Assembly: GCA_963784065.1 (NCBI GenBank)
Contig: CAWAQA010000003.1
Span: 434,001-498,000, forward strand
Source of the DNA: CAWAQA01 sp963784065
Lineage (GTDB): Bacteria > Acidobacteriota > Vicinamibacteria > Vicinamibacterales > UBA2999
Direction of reading: 5' to 3'
Length of the DNA: 64,000 nt
This document shows positions 39,013 to 47,736 of the stretch, piece by piece. Each line of letters begins with the position of its first letter. Position 1 is the first letter of the stretch. Position numbers and translations under genes: made by a program. The notes below the pieces were generated by a model. That model had not been told where the DNA came from. It saw nothing but the letters and a program-made list of their open reading frames with translations, and ran no database searches.

Positions 39013-39571
39013 TCAATGATCGTGGTGGCCGTCATCGTGGTCGTCATCCCTGCCGCCGCTCGGAAGGATCTGCCCGCGGACTTCTCCCCCGGGTACAGGC
39101 TCCGAGTGGACGTTGGCGTACGTGCGCCGAGCGCGAATGGCTCTGAGCAGTTCGGCAAACTCCGCGGCCGCAATGCCCTGCGCGGCGGGTCCGATGACAT
39201 CCGCAGCCATGAAGGATCCGGTCACCGTCGCGGGGGACGTGGTCGGGCAGCCCTGCGTACCTGCCGGGCCGTTCCCCAGGTTCGTGCACAGAAATACGCT
39301 GATCCCGCCCGACGTGTGGACGTCGCCGAAGTGAATGTGCGCCTGCCTGACGATACCTTCGAGATTTTGGTACCGCAGCCGCCAGTCGACTCTGGTCTGG
39401 TCGCTGTTGATCCGCGCCGTAAACGAGCCGCGCCCCGTCGTTGACAACGTCAAGGGATACCTCGTTGAACCCGCTGAGCGTCGCGTCCCAGTTCCTGAAG
39501 CCCTGTCCGAAGACCGCACCCGCGGTTCCCGCTGCCAGCACGATCGTCACCACGATGATGCGTCGTCTCAC
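39013..39571 (-). CDS. Secreted CHRD-domain protein with His/Asp tail (one frameshift)
   Basis: About 185 residues from GTG 39571, which has the strong ribosome binding site AGGAGGT. A signal peptide (IIVVTIVLAAGTAGAVFGQ) is followed by a CHRD domain: ATLSGFNEVSL, GRGSFTARINSDQTRVDWRL, AHIHFGDVHTSGGISVFLC, TGSFMAADVIGPA and TYANVHSEPVPGGEVRGQIL. It ends in a run of Asp and His (about ten residues) that could bind metal. CHRD domains are extracellular and of unknown enzymatic role. One extra base near 39445 breaks the frame. Confidence 0.85.
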
Positions 39572-39739
39572 GATGCACCTCCTCGCGTTTTGCCGTTGAG
39601 GGAAGGCGTCGAGCTTAACGCCCGCTCATCGCCGCCGGCATGACGAGCATGGATATTCCGTGCAATTTACGGCGCGGGTAATTCTTTCGGAATCCGGAAT
39701 GGCAAGGCCGCGAACGCCGGCGCGCCGTCGCCGTGTGGC

Positions 39740-41203
39740 TTACGCCTTCGGCAGCTGTACGAAGAACGTGCTGCCGCGTCCAACCTGGCTCTCGGCCCAG
39801 ATCGTGCCGTGATGAGCGGCCACGATGCGCTTCGAGATGTAAAGCCCGAGGCCCAGTCCCAGCCGGTCGGCGACGTTCACCCGGTGGAACCTTTCGAAGA
39901 TTCGAGTGAGCTGGCTCTCGGGTATCCCGCGTCCGGTGTCGCTGATGGCAATGCGGCACCCGTCCGGCAGCGGCGTCAACGCGATCAGGATCGAGCCACC
40001 CGCGGTCGTGAACTGGACGGCGTTGCGCAGCAGATTCGAGAGCACCTGCGCCATGCGATCGTGATCGTAGCGCGCGGGCACCGCCGCGGCCGGCAGGTCG
40101 ACATCGAGGCGCAGCCCGTGGTGTGACGCAAGCGGGGCAAACGTTTCGACGCACTCCTTCACCAGGCCCACCGCGTCGTGATCGCGAGGCGCGATGCGGA
40201 ACTCGCCGCCGTCGAACCGCGCGACGTCGAGCAGGTCGGACAGAAGACGATCCATCATGCCCGCCGAGCGCTCGATGTTCCTCGCCCATTTCAGGTAGCG
40301 CGGGCGCATGTCGCCTGGCGGGGCGTTGCCGGCGATCAGCGCCGCGTTGATCACGATCACGTCGAGCGGCGATCGCAGATCGTGGCTGACGATGGCGAGC
40401 AGTTCATCACGCGTGAGGATGCGATCCTCCGCCCGCTCACGGGCCGTCTGCTCGGTCGTCAGCAGATCGAAGGAGTGCCGCACGGCCTCGTCGGTGTCGT
40501 GACGCTCCCGCGCGAGTCTGTCGTCGGTGCGGTAGCGGGCCGCGGCGAGGAGGACCTCGCGCTCACGGCGCTCGAAGTCCAGCGCCTGATCTGATTCCTG
40601 CCGCTCGCGGTCGAGCAGCCGGTCGAGGAGCCCCCGTTCCTCGAGCATTGAGATGTCCGCGAGCTCGCGCTCTTCCGCCACCCGCGCCACGACGTCCGAG
40701 AGACTCTCCGCGACGTCCGCCATGCGTGCCACCAGTTCGGGGCCGCCGCCGGCTGGCGGCGGCTCCGGTGCGGCGGGATCAGCATCGGTTCCGGCCAATG
40801 TGGTAAGGCTGTCGGCGATGTCGCCGAGTGCCGCCGCGACTTCCCCGGCCGCCTCGCCGCGCTCGGGCCGCAGCAACGGCAGATCCATGAGAGTGTCCGC
40901 CGCGCCGGCGAGGTTTTCGGCCAGCTCGCTCAAACTCTCGGCGGCTTCCGCGAGCGTGTCGGCGACGACGGGAAGTGTCTCGGCGGACGCGCGAAGCCGT
41001 TCATCGAGCACCTCTCGCGAGCGCACCATTTCCTTGTCGATACGGCTTCGCTGCTGTTCGAGCGCTTCGTCTACCGCGCGTTCGAGATGATCGGTGAGCA
41101 CCTCGTCGGTAAGGTCGCGTTCACCGCGCAGTCCGTGGTCGGTCTGCGTTCGATCGCGCGCCAGCCGTTCCTCGATGTGGTTCTTCGATGCCGGATCGGT
41201 CAC
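39740..41203 (-). CDS. Soluble sensor histidine kinase with long amphipathic helical region
   Basis: 487 residues from GTG 41203. There is no membrane segment. Residues ~20-240 are predicted helix, rich in Ala/Glu/Leu, with repeated units of the type VADTLAEAAESLSELAENL and a second half rich in Arg/Glu. His274 lies in AIVSHDLRSPLD, followed by NIERSAGMMDRLLSDLLDV, LSNLLRNAVQFTTAGG, ISDTGRGIPESQLTRIF and GLGLGLYISKRI (N, G1, F and G2 boxes). It probably receives input through its helical region from a protein partner. It is divergent from a second kinase 136 bp away; no regulator gene is adjacent. Confidence 0.88.
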   Translation of the reverse strand: MTDPASKNHIEERLARDRTQTDHGLRGERDLTDEVLTDHLERAVDEALEQQRSRIDKEMVRSREVLDERLRASAETLPVVADTLAEAAESLSELAENLAGAADTLMDLPLLRPERGEAAGEVAAALGDIADSLTTLAGTDADPAAPEPPPAGGGPELVARMADVAESLSDVVARVAEERELADISMLEERGLLDRLLDRERQESDQALDFERREREVLLAAARYRTDDRLARERHDTDEAVRHSFDLLTTEQTARERAEDRILTRDELLAIVSHDLRSPLDVIVINAALIAGNAPPGDMRPRYLKWARNIERSAGMMDRLLSDLLDVARFDGGEFRIAPRDHDAVGLVKECVETFAPLASHHGLRLDVDLPAAAVPARYDHDRMAQVLSNLLRNAVQFTTAGGSILIALTPLPDGCRIAISDTGRGIPESQLTRIFERFHRVNVADRLGLGLGLYISKRIVAAHHGTIWAESQVGRGSTFFVQLPKA

Positions 41204-41339
41204 AACGATTGCGATGCTGCAATCCGCTTTCCGTCGCCGGTGCGGCGGCGCCTGGCGCGCTGCTCGCGGCCTGGCGCCGCGACGGTCAAGGCGATCGACG
41301 CGGTGGCCGCGCGAAGAACTCATCCGTACGCGCGGCGAT

Positions 41340-43779
41340 ATGACAGGAACGACATTGGCCACGGTGTTGCCTAAGGCAGACGGCGGTGTGTCTACAAGGC
41401 CCTCCGTGGGTATGAGCCGCGCCGCTCTCGGCCGCGGGCCCGCCGCAGGAATTGTTGCCCGCCACATGTTTCTCGCCACGGTGATCGCCGCTGGCGGGCT
41501 GGTCCTGCTCGTGTCCGCGTTTCAGATCGTCCAGGACTTCCCCGGCCCACTCTGGCTGTTGCTCGTGGGCATGACCTGTCTGACGGGATGGTCGGCGGCG
41601 CGCATGCCCGGCTTCCCCATCAGCCTGTCGATGTCCGACGCGTTCACGATCGCGGCGGCGTTGCTGTTCGGGCCCGGCGCCGGCGCGCTGACCGTGGCGT
41701 GCGACGGACTCATCGGCTCGGGCGGCCTGAATCGCGCCAGCCGTACATGGTCGCGCGTCCTCTTCAACGTCACCGCGCCGGCCTTGTCCCTCTGGCTGTC
41801 GGCGCACCTTTTCTTCAGTATGAGCGGCGCCCAGCCGCTGGCAAACGCCAACGGCACCTTCGACGCCGTCGTCGTGCCGTTGACACTCTTCGCCATCGTC
41901 TATTTCCTGTTGAACACCGGGCTCGTCGCCGGCGCCATCGCGATCGGGCGGGAGGCGTCGTTGCCCGGCGTGTGGCGGCGGCACTTCCTGCCGCTCTGGT
42001 GGACGCACTTCGCAGGCACGTCCATCGCGACGCTGTTCCTGCTGGCGATGACGGCAGGCCTGGCCAGGCTGGAGACGGTGCTCGTCGTCCTGCCGCTGGT
42101 CACCGCCCTCGTGATCGGCGCCAGCATCGGCGTCATACGGGTACGCCGGCGCAGCGAGGAATTCGCGGAACTGCGCTCGTATGCGGCGGCGCTCCGCAGC
42201 ACCGGAGACGCCGTCATTCTGGCCGACGGCGCCGGTCGCGTCAGCTTCCTCAATCCCGCGGCGGAGGCCCTCACGGGGTGGACGCTCGCCGAGGCGCGTG
42301 GCGCGCTCGCGAGCGAGGTGCTGCCGAACGAAGAGGGACGGGACACGGACAGCTCGGAATACCACGACCTGCTCGTGCGGCGCGATGGGACCACCCGCCC
42401 GATCGAGGAGACCCGCGCCGACATCCGGGACGAGGACGGAAACGTGACCGGATTCATCCGCACGTTCCGCGACGTCACCGAACGCAGGGCGATTGAGGAA
42501 GAGCGGCGCGCCGTGCTGAAACGCGAACAGGACGCCCGAGCCGTCGCCGAAGCCGCCAACAGGACCAAGGACGAATTCCTCGCGACGCTCTCCCACGAGC
42601 TCCGGACTCCGGCCACGGCCATCATCGGGTGGACGCGGCTGCTACAGGGCGGGCGCCTGGACGATGCCGGCGCGCGGCGGGCGCTGGCGGCACTCGACCG
42701 CAGTGCCCGTGCACAGGCCGCCGTGCTCAACGACCTCCTCGACGTGTCGCGCATCGTGCGCGGTGCGCTACGGCTCAACGTCCGCCGGGCCGGCGTGCCG
42801 GATGCAATTCGCGAGGCGGTCGAAACAGTCGAGCCGGCCGTCACGGCCAAGCGCATCCACCTCCGCGTCGAATGCGAACCGAATCTCCCGATCATCGACG
42901 CCGATCCTGACCGGCTGCGCCAGGTGTTCTGGAACCTGTTGTCCAACGCGGTGAAGTTCACGCCCGATGGCGGCACGATTACCGTCGCGACCGTACAGCG
43001 ATCACGACATGATTTGTACGACGATCACCGACACCGGCTGCGGCATCGCACGCGATTTCCTGCCGCACATGTTCGACCGCTTCCGCCAGGGCGATGCGTC
43101 GAACACGCGCAGCTACGCCGGCCTGGGGTTGGGGCTCGCGATCGTCCAGCACCTCGTCGAGGCTCACGGCGGAACGGTGACCGGAACGAGCGACGGACTG
43201 GAGCGCGGCGCGCAGTTCACCGTGTGCCTGCCCGCGGTGAGCCGACGCCGGGATAGCGACGTGCGGGACGCGGCGGGAGCGGAACATGGGAACGCGTCGA
43301 TGGACCACGTGCCCGTGAACCAGGATGCCGAGTACTTCGAGCATCTGATCATGGACGCGGTCAAGACCGAACGCGCGGACGAGCACTGGTGGCACGGCGT
43401 GTTGCGGACCGACCCCAACACCTACTGCGCCATCACCACGGCCGGCGGCAAGGACGTCGTCGAGGCGGAGATTGAGAAGAGGCGCCGCGTGCTCGCGATG
43501 GTGTTCGCGCGCACCCTCCAGTCGTATGGCGTCCATCCCGACATCCCTGCGCGATGGCAGGACCGGCGCGACCCGCGCACGCAGGCCCCGAGGTCAGGCG
43601 GCCGCCGATCGATGGACGGTGACGACCCCGCCGTTGCCGGCGCCGTCGGCTTCACCGTCGCCGTGACGAGGGCGCCGAACCCATTCTGTAATTCGCTTAC
43701 AAAAGTGATGAGCGGCGCGGAGACCCCGCGCCGGCGGCGGCCGGGCGAATTACAAGTACAGCACCAATTTCCAATCTGA
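41340..43779 (+). CDS. Membrane PAS histidine kinase (one frameshift, unusual C-terminal extension)
   Basis: Open for about 812 residues from ATG 41340. There are seven to eight membrane helices (about 43-270; for example HMFLATVIAAGGLVLLVSAF), a PAS/PAC domain (STGDAVILADGAGRVSFLNP, IRTFRDVTERRAIEEERR) and His419 in LATLSHELRTPATAIIGW. The ATPase includes NLLSNAVKFTPDGG and, after a +1 break near 42995, ITDTGCGIARDFLPHMFDRF and GLGLGLAIVQHLVEAHGG. After FTVCLPA, where kinases normally stop, about 180 residues follow. The part from ATG 43300 (DHVPVNQDAEYFEHLIMDAV, DEHWWHGVLRTDPNTYCAI) looks like a real domain and may be a separate gene; the last ~45 residues run into an inverted repeat and look non-coding. 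Confidence 0.8.
43688..43753. repeat. Nested inverted repeats
   Basis: Outer arms GTAATTCGC (43688-43696) and GCGAATTAC (43745-43753); inner hairpin GGCGCGG (43714-43720) and CCGCGCC (43726-43732). Could be a terminator-like or structured RNA element at the end of the kinase region. The spacer 43780-44068 shows no further gene. Confidence 0.6.
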
Positions 43780-44068
43780 AACGGTTGGCCTCAAAGCTGC
43801 ACTATTCCGCTGCGTCGAACAGGGCGCTGGGATCCCCAGCCTCACCGTTCGACATTCACCAGAATTTCAAACGCACATCTGAAGAGGCGCGCCATGGCTT
43901 TGATCGAAATCGTCTACCGTCTGTGCACCGTTATCTGGGGAAACTAGGCCTACAGGTCACGGTGGTCGCCGCCGACAATCAGGAGGTCGTCACCCCCGTA
44001 ACCAGTTGTGCTCGCGGTTGAGGCCGGCTGCGGCCGCAGACCACGACACCTTTTCCGGTTTGAACACC

Positions 44069-44422
44069 ATGACCACTATTGGACCGTCACTTATCATCAC
44101 CGGTGAGATCACGAGCCGTGAGGACATCACCATCCATGGCCGCGTGAAGGGCCAGGTTCGCATGGACGCGGGCGCCCTCCTGGTGGCCCCGACTGGAAAC
44201 GTTGACGCCAACGTGCAGGGAACGCGCGTGACCGTGCATGGCACTGTGGCCGGCGATGTCGCCGCGGCCGAGCGGATCGAGCTCACCCCGACAGCCGACG
44301 TGACGGGCACGCTCACCACGCCGGCGGTTGTGCTGCACGACGGCGCGACGTTCAACGGCGTCGTCGACATGGACAAGGCCGCGAAGGCCAAGATGCGCAA
44401 GCCCGCCCACGCGGCGGCCTAG
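44069..44422 (+). CDS. Bactofilin (first copy)
   Basis: 117 residues from ATG 44069. DUF583/bactofilin beta-helix repeats: SLIITGEITSREDITIHGRV, VNVDANVQGTRVTVHG-type turns and TADVTGTLTTPAVVLHDGAT, ending in an Ala/Lys-rich tail. Bactofilins polymerise without nucleotide into membrane-associated filaments and organise peptidoglycan or appendage enzymes. A second, similar gene lies at 47102. A 9-bp terminator hairpin follows. Confidence 0.92.
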   Translation: MTTIGPSLIITGEITSREDITIHGRVKGQVRMDAGALLVAPTGNVDANVQGTRVTVHGTVAGDVAAAERIELTPTADVTGTLTTPAVVLHDGATFNGVVDMDKAAKAKMRKPAHAAA

Positions 44423-44436
44423 CACGCCCTGATGTC

Positions 44437-44461
44437 GCCGGGAGCCGCCTGCGCTCCCGGC
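44437..44461 (+). terminator. Terminator after the first bactofilin gene
   Basis: GCCGGGAGC / GCTCCCGGC, 9-bp stem with 7-nt loop, followed by the pyrimidine-rich ACTGCTTCTTCTCTTCG. Confidence 0.7.
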
Positions 44462-44553
44462 ACTGCTTCTTCTCTTCGCCCCGCCGCAACCTGACTCGGG
44501 CCCGAGCGGTGCGAGTCGACGAACGGCTGTACTGTTCCCTCCCGCTGGGGACA

Positions 44554-45147
44554 CTACGAAGCGCCGCTCTTGCAGGCCACGAACTCGCCCTTCCCGATTG
44601 GCACCAGGACGGAGCTGAACGCCGCGTCCGCGGTGACGGCCGCGATGAGCGGCGCGACCTCGGCAGCGTGCGACACGGCATTGTCAACGACAAGCACGCC
44701 CCCGTCCGCCAGCGTCCGGCGCAACTCCGGCCACCACGCCGCATACCGCGCGCGATCCGCGTCCAGGAAGATGAAGTCCCAGGCGCCCGCGGCGGTACGG
44801 CCGAGCAGGGATCCCGCGTCGGTCAACTCGAGGTCGATGGGCGCCACAGCCGAGGCCCTGGCAAAGGTGGCCCGCGCGAGCGCCGCCTTCGCGGGCCGGT
44901 GCTCCACGGTAATCACCCGGCCGCCGGCCGCCTCGGCGGCTTCGGCGAGCCACAGTGTGGAGTAGCCGTTGGAGGTGCCGATCTCCAGGATCCGCCGTGC
45001 GCGGCATGCGCGTACCAGGACGCCGAGAAACGCGCCCGTGTCGGGGGTAATGTTGAGCAGGCGCTGGTCGTGATCCGGCGTCTCAGCATCGTGGCGGTCG
45101 CCGAGCGCCTCGAGTTCGCGGCGAAGAGCTGCATTGGGATGTGACAT
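44554..45147 (-). CDS. SAM-dependent O-methyltransferase (class I, COMT-like)
   Basis: 197 residues from ATG 45147, intact. Motifs: ITPDTGAFLGVLVRACRARR, ILEIGTSNGYSTLWLAEAA (SAM binding), VITVEHRPAKAALAR, WDFIFLDADRARYAAWW and DGGVLVVDNAVSHAAEV (metal-site DxxN region). These fit the catechol-O-methyltransferase-like family of metal-dependent O-methyltransferases. Substrate unknown. It faces the bactofilin gene across a terminator. The frame is open well upstream, but only this start gives a normal family length. Confidence 0.85.
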   Translation of the reverse strand: MSHPNAALRRELEALGDRHDAETPDHDQRLLNITPDTGAFLGVLVRACRARRILEIGTSNGYSTLWLAEAAEAAGGRVITVEHRPAKAALARATFARASAVAPIDLELTDAGSLLGRTAAGAWDFIFLDADRARYAAWWPELRRTLADGGVLVVDNAVSHAAEVAPLIAAVTADAAFSSVLVPIGKGEFVACKSGAS

Positions 45148-45266
45148 GGCGTGACGGGCGTGCGCGGCCGGGAAGGCCGGCGCCGGAATCCTAGCATGAG
45201 GCCGCGAGCGCCCCCCTCCTCGGCCGTGTCCTGTTCGCTCTTCGATCCCGTGCGCCGTGCCCCATG

Positions 45267-45546
45267 CTTGGACGTTCAAGCATACGGCGTCGGCGGCCGG
45301 GACGGAAGATCGCGCCACGCTGTGCACGCCACTGGGTAACATTGGTCGCCGGTGACACAAGCCACGACGTTTCCCGCGAATACCCATGGCGCGGCGAGGC
45401 AGGGGAGCGCGACCTCGCAAGCCGGCGTGCACGCCGTTTGGCTGAGCACATTCCGTCTCTTCTACACGGGAAAAACGCGTGATCGCCATGGGCGGCGGCC
45501 GGCCGGCTGCCGTTTTTACTTGAACGCTCAAGCATATCGGCAGGCG
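45267..45546 (+). promoter_or_regulatory. Two copies of a palindromic operator-like site
   Basis: CTTGGACGTTCAAG (45267-45280) and CTTGAACGCTCAAG (45529-45542). Each is a near-perfect 14-bp palindrome (CTTGAACGTTCAAG) followed by CATA, 262 bp apart. The second ends 26 bp before the small-protein gene. The rest of the 45148-45568 spacer contains no recognisable gene. Confidence 0.6.
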
Positions 45547-45568
45547 TTTTGAATCGCTTCCCATTCAC

Positions 45569-45808
45569 ATGAAGGTGGTCCTGACGCGCAAACTGGCGGA
45601 TTCCATGGACGGCATCGACGTCGCCGGGCACCACGTTGGCGATGTGCTCGAGTTGACGGCCGCGGAGGCCGTGCTTCTGGTGGCCGAGCATTGGGCAACG
45701 CCCGAGCGCCGCCGCGAACGCGGCGAGACGCCTGCGGTCGAACGGCGCCGGACGAACCTTCCGCCCGACGGAGGCGATGTCGGGAACGGCCTGGAGCGCG
45801 CTTCGTGA
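45569..45808 (+). CDS. Small hypothetical protein
   Basis: 79 residues beginning MKVVLTRKLADSMDGIDVAG, with HHVGDVLELTAAEAVLLVAE; the last third is Arg-rich (PERRRERGETPAVERRR). It looks like a small beta-barrel-type domain (KOW- or SH3-like layout), but no family is assigned. The stop overlaps the start of the next gene (GTGA), so translation of the degenerate receiver is coupled. An operator-like palindrome lies just upstream. Confidence 0.6.
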   Translation: MKVVLTRKLADSMDGIDVAGHHVGDVLELTAAEAVLLVAEHWATPERRRERGETPAVERRRTNLPPDGGDVGNGLERAS

Positions 45809-46212
45809 CCCCGCACGGCGAAGCCACGGTCCTGCTGGTCACGCTGTTCAATGACGAGCGCGCCATCTACTGCACCTACCTCCGCTCGCAGGGCTTCGAG
45901 GTGCTGGCCGCCGACGGTCCGGAGCATGCCCTTGCCCTCGCGGCCGAAGCCCTGCCAGACGTGGTCGTGACGCGCATCCTCCAGCCCGGCCAATCGATGG
46001 ATGGCTTCGAGCTGCTCCGCCGTCTCAAGCAGCAACCCACCACCGCGCACATCCCGGTGGTGGTCATCACCACCTTGATGCAGCCCGAGTTCTGCGCCGA
46101 GGCGACGGAGTCCGGTTGCGACGGCTGCCTGCTGCTGCCGACGGCGCCCGACGCGCTCATCGCGGAGATTCGTCGCGTGGTGGTGGCTGCGACGACACGG
46201 AGCATCGCCTGA
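45805..46212 (+). CDS. Receiver-like protein lacking the phosphorylation site
   Basis: 135 residues from GTG 45805. The fold of a response-regulator receiver is evident (VLLVTLFNDERAIYCTYLRS, GFEVLAADGPEHALALAAEA, SMDGFELLRRLKQQPTTAHI). The residue at the phospho-acceptor position is Arg (DVVVTRILQPG) instead of Asp. The acidic pair near the N-terminus is reduced to VTLFNDE, and the Lys position reads LLLPTAPD. It has no output domain, so it is a stand-alone pseudo-receiver that probably works by protein binding rather than phosphorylation. Confidence 0.75.
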   Translation: MTPHGEATVLLVTLFNDERAIYCTYLRSQGFEVLAADGPEHALALAAEALPDVVVTRILQPGQSMDGFELLRRLKQQPTTAHIPVVVITTLMQPEFCAEATESGCDGCLLLPTAPDALIAEIRRVVVAATTRSIA

Positions 46213-46241
46213 TCGCATGAACCAGAATTCGAGGTACATCA

Positions 46242-46499
46242 ATGGCGTATAAGAGCCTCGCGTCTCACCTGCGCACCGGCAAGCGAACGGCGTTCACGCT
46301 CGTGTGGCAGCTCGAGGACCCGGCGCACCAGACGATCGACTGTGTCGCCACCCATGCCGACGGAGCGGTGCGGGTGTGCATCGAGCAGGCGGGAGTGCGC
46401 CAGGAGCGTGGTGTTTTCCCAGATGCACGGAGCGCTGTGCGCAACGCGCTCGACCTCGAGCGCAGCCTGATGTCCGACGGCTGGGCGAAGGTCGTGTAG
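46242..46499 (+). CDS. Small hypothetical protein
   Basis: 85 residues beginning MAYKSLASHLRTGKRTAFTL. GAGGT lies 7 nt before ATG 46242. A mixed alpha/beta composition (VWQLEDPAHQTIDCVATHAD, GAVRVCIEQAGVRQERGVFP) with no recognised motif. It follows the pseudo-receiver by 29 bp on the same strand and may belong to the same transcript. Confidence 0.55.
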   Translation: MAYKSLASHLRTGKRTAFTLVWQLEDPAHQTIDCVATHADGAVRVCIEQAGVRQERGVFPDARSAVRNALDLERSLMSDGWAKVV

Positions 46500-46548
46500 C
46501 GCGGAGCTCGCCGTCCCCGGCGCAGCTGTCACACGGTGGCGGCGGGAC

Positions 46549-46896
46549 TCACGACCGCAGCCATGCCAGCGCTGCCGCACGGTCGGTGAAGGCCCGCAGC
46601 CGCTGGTCGGTGATGCCTTCGATCTGCTGCGCCACGGCGAGCTCCGCCGCGCCGGCCGTCAGGATCGCGCCGCGGCTCTTCGGCGCCAGCGCTCGCCACC
46701 GGATGGCGATCATGGCACCTTCACCTGGTTGCGGCGGGTTCGCCACCTCCGAGGCGTCGAGCAGGATAGGCATCCCATCGGTGAAGCGCGGGTCGAGCAC
46801 GACCTGGCGCATCACCTCGTGCCACGTCACGAAATCCATGCGGCCATAGCCGCGTACCACAGCCAGGTCGTCCACGATGGCATACGCGAACGGCAT
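46549..46896 (-). CDS. Hypothetical protein (STAS/SpoIIAA-like fold possible)
   Basis: 115 residues from ATG 46896. The pattern FAYAIVDDLAVVRGYGRMDF then ILLDASEVANPPQPGEGAMI and a C-terminal helix with FTDRAAALAWL resembles small SpoIIAA/STAS-like proteins of environmental bacteria, where the central segment carries a conserved Asp/Ser. It lies between the small gene at 46242 and tRNA-Leu, with a 33-bp gap to the tRNA. Function unknown. Confidence 0.6.
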   Translation of the reverse strand: MPFAYAIVDDLAVVRGYGRMDFVTWHEVMRQVVLDPRFTDGMPILLDASEVANPPQPGEGAMIAIRWRALAPKSRGAILTAGAAELAVAQQIEGITDQRLRAFTDRAAALAWLRS

Positions 46897-46929
46897 GGCA
46901 TATTCCGTGGCGTCCGCCGGATTGAAGAA

Positions 46930-47018
46930 TGGTGGCTCAGGAGGGAATCGAACCCACACGCCGGGTGACCGGCGGGAGATTTTGAGTCTCCTGCGTCTGC
47001 CAGTTCCGCCACTGAGCC
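46930..47018 (-). tRNA. tRNA-Leu (CAA)
   Basis: 89-nt minus-strand gene. Acceptor stem GGCTCAG/CTGAGCC, D-arm TGGCGGAACTGGCAGACGC, anticodon stem-loop GGAGA-CTCAAAA-TCTCC with anticodon CAA, a long variable arm (CGCCGGTCACCCGGCG) as expected for a class II tRNA, and T-arm GGGTTCGATTCCC. Discriminator A, and the 3' CCA is encoded. It reads UUG leucine codons. Confidence 0.96.
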
Positions 47019-47062
47019 ACGTGAAAGACCAGACCGCCGACTGTTGACCTGCCGAACTTCAG

Positions 47063-47068
47063 TATACT
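47063..47068 (+). promoter_or_regulatory. -10-like TATACT before the second bactofilin
   Basis: TATACT lies 33 bp upstream of ATG 47102; the nearest TTGACC is only 13 bp further upstream, too close for a standard -35, so only the -10 is supported. Confidence 0.4.
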
Positions 47069-47101
47069 TCTGCTCTTGCGACTGTTTCTTGGAAGAGCTG
47101 C

Positions 47102-47461
47102 ATGACCACCATCGGAGCCTCTCTCAGCATCAACGGCGAGATCTCCTGCGATGAGGATCTCCTGATCGAAGGCCGCGTCGACGGCCAGATCATGATGCGC
47201 AATGGCACGCTCACCATCGGCCGGGAGGCGCGGGTGGAGGCAGACGTACGTGGCGCCCGCGTCCAGGTGCTGGGGGCCATCCAGGGAAACATCGCTGCCA
47301 CCGAGCGCATCGAACTCGCTCCGACGGCTGCCGTCGTCGGCGACCTCAGCGCCGACCGCGTGGTCCTTTTCGAAGGTGCGACCTTCAACGGCCGGATCGA
47401 CATGGACAAGCGGACGATCGCCGCAAAGGTAGCTCAGTACAAGTCGGCCCAGACCACCTGA
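47102..47461 (+). CDS. Bactofilin (second copy)
   Basis: 119 residues from ATG 47102. The same beta-helix pattern as the copy at 44069: SLSINGEISCDEDLLIEGRV, GREARVEADVRGARVQVLGA, TAAVVGDLSADRVVLFEGAT, then GRIDMDKRTI. It has a shorter, less Lys-rich tail than the first copy. Bactofilin pairs in one genome often form co-filaments, so the two may act together. The spacer 47462-47736 after it shows no convincing gene. Confidence 0.92.
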   Translation: MTTIGASLSINGEISCDEDLLIEGRVDGQIMMRNGTLTIGREARVEADVRGARVQVLGAIQGNIAATERIELAPTAAVVGDLSADRVVLFEGATFNGRIDMDKRTIAAKVAQYKSAQTT

Positions 47462-47722
47462 GCGAGTTCCCGCCGGCCAGCGCTTCCACCACCACGCGCA
47501 GATGCTGATCGGCGTGCTGCTGCGAACGGATGACGTTCCGCTTGTAGGCTGATCATTTCGCCCGACCAAGCCGCCCCACCGTGTCGGTTGTGATCTGGTG
47601 AGGTCGCTGAACCAGGTGCTCGCATCGGCCTTCGCCGGACGAGTCCAGTCGCCGGGCTCAGCTGCGGGGGTTCGTGCCGCCGGCTGCGCTGGCAGCCCGC
47701 AAAGATGGTTTGGAGCGCCTGT

Positions 47723-47728
47723 TACACT
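47723..47728 (+). promoter_or_regulatory. -10 element TACACT, 8 bp before ATG
   Basis: TACACT, then 8 nt, then ATG 47737; no ribosome binding site. Confidence 0.5.
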
Positions 47729-47736
47729 GACTGAAC

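Noticed and set aside
47462..47736. Coding remnant on the minus strand
   Set aside because: Short protein-like words appear in two frames (for example VIRSQQHADQHLRVVVEALA), but there is no start, stop or motif to support a gene.
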